64,000 bases of DNA from Aeromonas sp. FDAARGOS 1405. Its GTDB lineage: Bacteria > Pseudomonadota > Gammaproteobacteria > Enterobacterales > Aeromonadaceae. The stretch spans positions 2,489,001 to 2,553,000 of the forward strand of contig NZ_CP077311.1 of NCBI RefSeq assembly GCF_019048265.1, in the 5' to 3' direction. Both the position numbers and the translations under genes were made by a program. The notes below the pieces were generated by a model. It saw only the letters and a list, made by a program, of their open reading frames with translations, ran no database searches and had not been told where the DNA came from. Positions 59,454-64,000 of this stretch are shown here, piece by piece (the first letter of the stretch is position 1; each line of letters opens with the position of its first letter).

Positions 59454-60302
59454 ATGAACCCTTTGATTGGTATCGGATTACGCACTCCCCATTACGATGA
59501 GATCCGGCAAACCCTGCCGGCAGTCGGTTGGCTGGAGGTGCACAGTGAAAATTACTTCGAATGGCACAGTCACGGTTTTCAGGTGCTCGCCGAACTGGCG
59601 CAGCACTACCCCGTCAGTCTTCACGGCGTTGGCATGTCCCTCGGTTCTGCCGACCCGCTCGATCCGCACCATCTGCAGCAGTTGTCGACACTGGCCGCGG
59701 CGATCAAACCGGTACGGATCTCCGAACATCTCAGCTGGGGCAGCATTGGTGGGCGTTACTTCAACGATCTGCTGCCGGTGCCCTATACCCGAGCCTCCCT
59801 GCGCAACATGAGCGACAAGATCCAGCAGGTACAACAGACCCTGGGTTGCCGCATGTTGATTGAAAATCCCTCCTCCTATCTGCAACTGCCCGGGGAGATG
59901 AGCGAGTGGGAATTTCTGGCCGAGCTGCAGCAGCGCAGCGAATGTGGCATCCTGCTCGACCTCAACAATCTCTATGTCAGTGCCTTCAATCACGGTTTCT
60001 CTTGCGATGAGTATCTGGCGGCGATCGATCTCGCCACCGTCGGGGAGATCCATCTGGCCGGTTATACCGAGAAACAGCTGCCGGAAGGCTCCCTCTATAT
60101 CGATACCCACAGCGTCCCTGTGGTGGAGCCGGTCTGGGAACTCTATCGCCAGATCTGCCGCAAGCAGGCCATTCCCACCCTGATTGAGTGGGACCTCGAG
60201 ATCCCGCCGCTGTCGGTCTTGCTGGCAGAGGCGGCGAAGGCCGGCGCCATTCTGGATGAGGCGCGTGCCATGAGTGCACCACGGGAGGTGGCCCATGGCT
60301 GA
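59454..60302 (+). CDS. bufB: DUF692 multinuclear non-heme iron oxygenase BufB
   Basis: 282 residues from ATG 59454. TIM-barrel oxygenase that modifies cysteines of the bufferin precursor. Family metal ligands appear in SLHGVGMSLGS, RISEHLSW, LIENPSSY, LLDLNNLYVSAFNHG, EIHLAGYTE, DTHSVPV and IEWDLEIPP, giving the expected set of His, Asp and Glu residues for two or three irons. The gap after bufA1 is 72 bases; the stop overlaps the bufC start by eight bases, indicating coupling. The frame upstream to TTG 59433 lacks a site. Confidence 0.92.
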   Translation: MNPLIGIGLRTPHYDEIRQTLPAVGWLEVHSENYFEWHSHGFQVLAELAQHYPVSLHGVGMSLGSADPLDPHHLQQLSTLAAAIKPVRISEHLSWGSIGGRYFNDLLPVPYTRASLRNMSDKIQQVQQTLGCRMLIENPSSYLQLPGEMSEWEFLAELQQRSECGILLDLNNLYVSAFNHGFSCDEYLAAIDLATVGEIHLAGYTEKQLPEGSLYIDTHSVPVVEPVWELYRQICRKQAIPTLIEWDLEIPPLSVLLAEAAKAGAILDEARAMSAPREVAHG

Positions 60303-61047
60303 ACTGGCACAGCTGCAACAGCACTTTGCCGATGGTCTGCTGGGGGCGCCTGACGCCATTTCCCCTCACATCAGCTCCCGGCTCTTTTCTGCCGAATCTG
60401 TGCTGCAGGTCTATCGCAACCACTTCATCCTGAGCCTTGGCGAGGTGCTGGCGAGCAGTTATCCCGCCGTCAAGGCTATGGTCGGGGATGACTTTTTTGC
60501 AGCGGCGGCCCGTGGCTTCGTATTGGCCGAGCCGCTCAGGGAAGGGAGCGTCATGCATTATGGTGCCGGATTTGGCCAATGGTTGGCCCGCTTGCCGACT
60601 ACAACCGGGCTGCCCTGGCTGGAGGCGCTGGCTCAGTTCGAATGGCAGCTTGAGCGTGCCAGTCTGCTGCCGCTGGAATCACGCTGCTGGCCAGCCGAGC
60701 GTCTGGCCGCATTATCGCCGCAACAATGGGAGCGGCTGCGGCTGTTGCCAGCCACGGATCTGCTGCTGGTTGCCAGCGATTATCCGGTGCTGGCCCTGTG
60801 GCAGATGGCGCTGCACTGTGGTGAAGCGGTGGAGGTGCTTGATGTCCCCGTCTGGTTGGCACTGAAGAAACAGCCGGATTGCCGGGTTGCCCCCTTGCCC
60901 CTGACGGCGGGTGAGTGGGCGCTGCTACAGGATTGTCTCGCTGGTACGGCGCTGGTCGATCTGCTTGCGGCCGACCCTGCGGCCAGTGAACATCTCACTC
61001 GCCTGATAACCCTTGGTCTGCTGGTGGATATGGAGGTAATGCCATGA
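60295..61047 (+). CDS. bufC: DUF2063 partner protein BufC
   Basis: 250 residues from ATG 60295 with GGGAGGT upstream. The N-terminal DUF2063 domain (LQQHFADGLLG, LQVYRNHFILSLGEVLASSYPAVKAMVGDDFF) is taken in related systems to bind the precursor and present it to the oxygenase; the C-terminal half is more variable. No membrane segment. It overlaps both neighbours (eight bases with bufB, four with doxX), so the four genes form one coupled operon. Confidence 0.9.
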   Translation: MAELAQLQQHFADGLLGAPDAISPHISSRLFSAESVLQVYRNHFILSLGEVLASSYPAVKAMVGDDFFAAAARGFVLAEPLREGSVMHYGAGFGQWLARLPTTTGLPWLEALAQFEWQLERASLLPLESRCWPAERLAALSPQQWERLRLLPATDLLLVASDYPVLALWQMALHCGEAVEVLDVPVWLALKKQPDCRVAPLPLTAGEWALLQDCLAGTALVDLLAADPAASEHLTRLITLGLLVDMEVMP

Positions 61048-61487
61048 TGGCAAACAAATGGCTGGCGCTGGCCAGCTCGAGTGGTGATTTGCCGCGCTGG
61101 AGCAGTGCTGGTGTGCTGTTGTTGGCGCGGCTTTGGGTCGCCTCGGTTTTTATCACTTCAGGCTGGCTCAAGCTGACGGCGTGGGATTCCACCCTCTATC
61201 TGTTTGAATCCGAGTATCAGGTGCCCCTGCTGCCCTGGTTGTGGGCTGCTTATCTGGGTACGGCGACCGAGCTGCTGTTGCCGCTCTTCCTGCTGGCGGG
61301 GCTTTTTACTCGCCCGGCCGCCTTGCTGCTGTTTGGCTTCAATATCATGGCGGTGATCTCCTACCCGACCCTCTGGGCGGGTGGCTTTTACGATCACCAG
61401 CTGTGGGGCTGGATGCTGCTGATCCTTATCATCTGGGGCGGCGGTGTGCTGAGCCTGGATCACTGGCTGACACGTCGCAGCCATTGA
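61044..61487 (+). CDS. DoxX-family membrane protein of the bufferin operon
   Basis: 147 residues with about four membrane helices (VLLLARLWVASVFITSGWLKL, LGTATELLLPLFLLAGLFTRPAALLLFGFN, LWGWMLLILIIWGG). DoxX-like proteins are a standard fourth member of DUF2282-DUF692-DUF2063 operons, called gigT in the gold-induced operon of Cupriavidus. The role may be respiratory or thiol redox and is not settled. ATGA overlap with bufC. Confidence 0.88.
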   Translation: MMANKWLALASSSGDLPRWSSAGVLLLARLWVASVFITSGWLKLTAWDSTLYLFESEYQVPLLPWLWAAYLGTATELLLPLFLLAGLFTRPAALLLFGFNIMAVISYPTLWAGGFYDHQLWGWMLLILIIWGGGVLSLDHWLTRRSH

Positions 61488-61508
61488 TTTATCAGTGATT
61501 TCCCCAAT

Positions 61509-61540
61509 GACAAAGAGCGCCACAAGGCGCTCTTTGTCAT
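61509..61540 (+). terminator. Terminator after the bufferin operon
   Basis: Stem caaagagcgcc/ggcgctctttg with a short loop, 23 bases past the doxX stop. The T tail is short. Confidence 0.75.
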
Positions 61541-61584
61541 AATGACGGCCGGCGAAATTTCCCATGAGAGAAAAGGAGCAGCCA

Positions 61585-62064
61585 ATGATCATTCGTCAGG
61601 CAAGGGCCGCAGATATTCCCACACTGGTGGCGCTGCGCATGGAGCTGTTTTGTGAGGTCGGTGAGTTGGTGACGCCGCAGGCAGACCCGGCCTTGTGGCA
61701 GGCCACCCTTGACTACTTTACCCGGGCGATGAGTGAAGAGAGGGCTCTATCCTGGCTGGCTGAGGCCGATACGCAGGAGGGCGGCAAACAGATCGTGGCG
61801 GCAGGGACGCTGGCATTGTTTGAACGGCCGCCCTATCCCGGCAATCTGGCGGGGATGGAGGGGTATCTGCTCAACATGTATACGCGGCCACAATGGCGCC
61901 AGCAGGGGATCGCCACGGCGCTGCTCGATGCCATAACGGCCTTTGCCAGATCGCGTCAGCTGGGAAAGGTGTGGCTCCATGCCAGCGAGCAGGGGCGTCC
62001 ACTCTATGAGCGGATCGGCTTTGTCGCCAATCCGGCCTATCTGGAGTGGGATCTGGCACCTTAA
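61585..62064 (+). CDS. GNAT-family N-acetyltransferase
   Basis: 159 residues from the ATG at 61585 with AAGGAG upstream. Acetyl-CoA-binding motif A is RPQWRQQGIATALLDAI, preceded by the strand GYLLNMYT and followed by the C-terminal ASEQGRPLYERIGFV. The substrate is unknown. It lies between the bufferin terminator and a chemoreceptor gene and probably has its own promoter. Confidence 0.88.
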   Translation: MIIRQARAADIPTLVALRMELFCEVGELVTPQADPALWQATLDYFTRAMSEERALSWLAEADTQEGGKQIVAAGTLALFERPPYPGNLAGMEGYLLNMYTRPQWRQQGIATALLDAITAFARSRQLGKVWLHASEQGRPLYERIGFVANPAYLEWDLAP

Positions 62065-62155
62065 TCGATGGGACCCCGTTATCCCTCTGCTTTCTCGTCT
62101 AAAGTTCATGCAGATGTGATGTAGTTGTAAACAGGTAACAGAGGGGCAGGGCAAG

Positions 62156-63457
62156 ATGTTCAACTTCAAACTCAAAGCGGAATTACAAGCGTGTCAAATG
62201 CAGTTGGCCCAGGCCCAGGCATTTATTGATGCAGTAAAAGTCGGTGTCGCTACCATCAGTTTCACACCAAGTGGCGAGATCCTCGAGGCGAACCCGCTGT
62301 TTCTGAGTGTGGTGGGCTATAGCGAGCAGGAGGTGATTGGTAAACACCACCGGATCTTTTGTGATGCCCACTACGCCCAGTCATCCTCCTATGCCCAGTT
62401 TTGGGAACAGTTGCGTCAGGGGCATTCCCACAGTGGCATCTACCAGCGCATTGACAAACATGGCAGGGAGTTGTGGCTGGAGGCTACCTACTTCCCGGTC
62501 AAGGTTGAGGGCAAGGTGGTCAGGGTCGTCAAGATAGCCTCCGATATCACCGAGAGTTATCAGCAGTTGAGTCGTCAGAAAGCGATCATCTCGGCACTCG
62601 ATCGGGCACTCGCCATTATCGAGTTCACCCCCAAGGGGGAGATTGTGACGGCCAATCAGAATTTCCTCTCCTGCGTCGGTTACTCCCTTTCGCAGCTCAA
62701 GGGGCAGCATCACAGGCTGTTTTGCGATGAGAGCTTCTATCACGAGCAACCTCACTTCTGGGACGATCTGGCCCACGGCCAGCTCAAGTCGGGGCTGTTC
62801 AGTCGTCGTGACAGCCACGGCAACGAGATCTGGCTGGAGGCTACCTACAACCCCATCAAGGATGAGAGCGGCAAGGTGGTCAAGGTGATCAAGTTTGCCA
62901 GTGAGGTGACAGAGCGGATCAAGCGCTCCCAGGCAGTGAGCGAGGCGGCCAACATAGCCCAGACCATTTCGCAGGAGACCACCCGCTTTGCCGAAACCGG
63001 GTCTGAACTGCTGGCGGCATCGGTTGCCATCTCCAGCGCCATTTCCGAACAGGTGAGCCGCACTTCCGGTCTGATTGGCCAGCTCAATGAGCAGTCGAAA
63101 AGCATTGAAGCCATCGTATCTACCATCAGCAGTATTGCCGAGCAGACCAATCTGCTGGCCCTTAACGCCGCCATTGAGGCTGCCCGGGCCGGCGATCAGG
63201 GGCGCGGCTTTGCGGTGGTGGCCGACGAGGTACGTCAGCTGGCTGCGCGCACCTCCCTCTCGACCGGCGAGATCGCCAGCGTGGTTCAGAAAAACCGCGA
63301 ACTGACGGCCCAGATCACCGGCAACATCAATGAGGTGGCCACCAGTGCCCAGCGTGGCAAGGAGCAGATCGGCGAGGTGAGTGGCGTGATGTCACAGATC
63401 GAGCAGGGCGCCATCAATGTGACCGAGACAGTCTCCAATCTGGCCATCGGCTCCTGA
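62156..63457 (+). CDS. Soluble double-PAS chemoreceptor
   Basis: 433 residues with no membrane segment. Two PAS domains (about residues 20-130 and 140-255), each with the block HHRxFCD and WLEATYxPxK, are paralogous to each other and of the type that can bind haem or flavin. A short C-terminal signalling domain carries the tip [32 protein letters not shown]. The protein should be cytoplasmic and respond to an internal signal such as oxygen or redox state. Confidence 0.9.
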   Translation: MFNFKLKAELQACQMQLAQAQAFIDAVKVGVATISFTPSGEILEANPLFLSVVGYSEQEVIGKHHRIFCDAHYAQSSSYAQFWEQLRQGHSHSGIYQRIDKHGRELWLEATYFPVKVEGKVVRVVKIASDITESYQQLSRQKAIISALDRALAIIEFTPKGEIVTANQNFLSCVGYSLSQLKGQHHRLFCDESFYHEQPHFWDDLAHGQLKSGLFSRRDSHGNEIWLEATYNPIKDESGKVVKVIKFASEVTERIKRSQAVSEAANIAQTISQETTRFAETGSELLAASVAISSAISEQVSRTSGLIGQLNEQSKSIEAIVSTISSIAEQTNLLALNAAIEAARAGDQGRGFAVVADEVRQLAARTSLSTGEIASVVQKNRELTAQITGNINEVATSAQRGKEQIGEVSGVMSQIEQGAINVTETVSNLAIGS

Positions 63458-63479
63458 CGGTTATTGGTTGTTGAACGAG

Positions 63480-63518
63480 GCACCGAATGGATGATTATTC
63501 CATCGGTGCTTATTTATT
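63480..63518 (+). terminator. Probable terminator after the PAS chemoreceptor
   Basis: Stem gcaccg(a)atgga/tccatcggtgc with one bulged base, followed by ttatttatt, 22 bases past the stop. Confidence 0.6.
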
Positions 63519-63637
63519 GCTCACTTGGCACGCCAATCTGAACCCCTCCTGTATCACCCCGCCATTGTGAATTGTCCTCTTCTGGCCCCTTGATTAGGCT
63601 TGCCGCCTCATTTATTTCAGAGCAGGAACAGAACACG

Positions 63638-64000
63638 ATGGCATTACAACAGAAGGGGCGGGCAATGGCCCTGCTGGTTATGGTCGCGAGCATGGGTCTG
63701 GGCGGCTGTATGGGGCAGATGGGGCTTTCCGGCATGGTCACCAAGGGCAACCTGAGCGTGGTGGATAACCGTTACGCTCGTGCCGGGGTCTTTATGCTGC
63801 TCTCCCCTGTCTACGGTCTGGCCGCGACCGCTGACCTGTTTGTGTTCAATACCATCGAGTTCTGGTCTGGCAAGAACCCCATCACCGGCAAATCTCCGGC
63901 TGTGGTGGACATGAGAGCCGATCCGGTGATCAAGGTGAACCAGCATCTGGATCCGGCCCTCAAGACGGTGCCGCTGGCCATGCTGCCACAAGGGGTGCGC
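63638..64000 (+). CDS. DUF3332-like lipoprotein (5' part)
   Basis: 121 codons that run off the window end. Lipobox LGGC at about residues 21-24 after a hydrophobic stretch. The sequence VTKGNLSVVDNRYARAGVFMLLSPVYGLAATADLFVFNTIEFWSGKNP matches the DUF3332 family of unknown function, usually about 170-200 residues. The ATG at 63638 is preceded by AGGAA at long spacing; ATG 63662 is possible. The C-terminus is missing. Confidence 0.8.
   Translation, partial: MALQQKGRAMALLVMVASMGLGGCMGQMGLSGMVTKGNLSVVDNRYARAGVFMLLSPVYGLAATADLFVFNTIEFWSGKNPITGKSPAVVDMRADPVIKVNQHLDPALKTVPLAMLPQGVR

Overview
The window is a G+C-rich gammaproteobacterial chromosome segment. The gene content best fits Aeromonas or a close relative. 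Clues are an smc-zipA-ligA cluster, E. coli-like core genes (yciK/sohB, ychN, yqjC, trhP, topA, astB, ybfA, setB, ygjK), a Vibrio-type chitin cluster headed by chiS, and many chemoreceptors. The genus is an inference; no 16S gene is present. No phage, insertion sequence or CRISPR array was found.

Layout. 1-5.8 kb: the 3' part of smc, then zipA and ligA. 5.9-10 kb: a YgjK-like GH63 lipoprotein, an AraC regulator and a secreted PEBP protein, all on the minus strand. 10.1-12.5 kb: a divergent adenylosuccinate synthetase facing away from a LysR regulator. 12.6-17.5 kb: a TAXI-type binding protein, a MalY/PatB C-S lyase, a SetB-like sugar exporter and another LysR regulator. 17.6-25.2 kb: yciK and sohB, two tandem MFS paralogues, ychN, yqjC, and trhP coupled to a YfhL-type ferredoxin with a duplicated tail.

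25.4-35.9 kb is an accessory block beside three tRNA-Tyr genes. It holds an EAL protein, a CS1/alpha-type chaperone-usher fimbrial operon (chaperone, pilin, usher, tip adhesin), a LuxR-family response regulator and a divergent BvgS-like phosphorelay kinase. This looks like a self-contained adhesion module with its own sensor. 36-43 kb: tRNA-Tyr x3, astB, topA, a 54-residue protein, an Atl protein and an Aer-like receptor.

43.3-57.5 kb is the chitooligosaccharide regulon on the minus strand. The membrane sensor/activator ChiS lies upstream of the binding protein, two permeases, two ATPases, a GH9 glucosaminidase, an amino-sugar kinase and a GH20 hexosaminidase. The gene order is that of Vibrio cholerae, but a strong terminator ends the cluster before any chitobiose phosphorylase.

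57.7-64 kb: tRNA-Gly and tRNA-Cys, a small secreted unknown, ybfA, and a four-gene bufferin operon: DUF2282 precursor, DUF692 multinuclear iron oxygenase, DUF2063 partner and DoxX. This is a post-translationally modified copper-buffering peptide system. A GNAT enzyme, a soluble double-PAS chemoreceptor and the start of a DUF3332 lipoprotein follow. The bufferin operon and the fimbria/phosphorelay block are the most interesting parts of the window.
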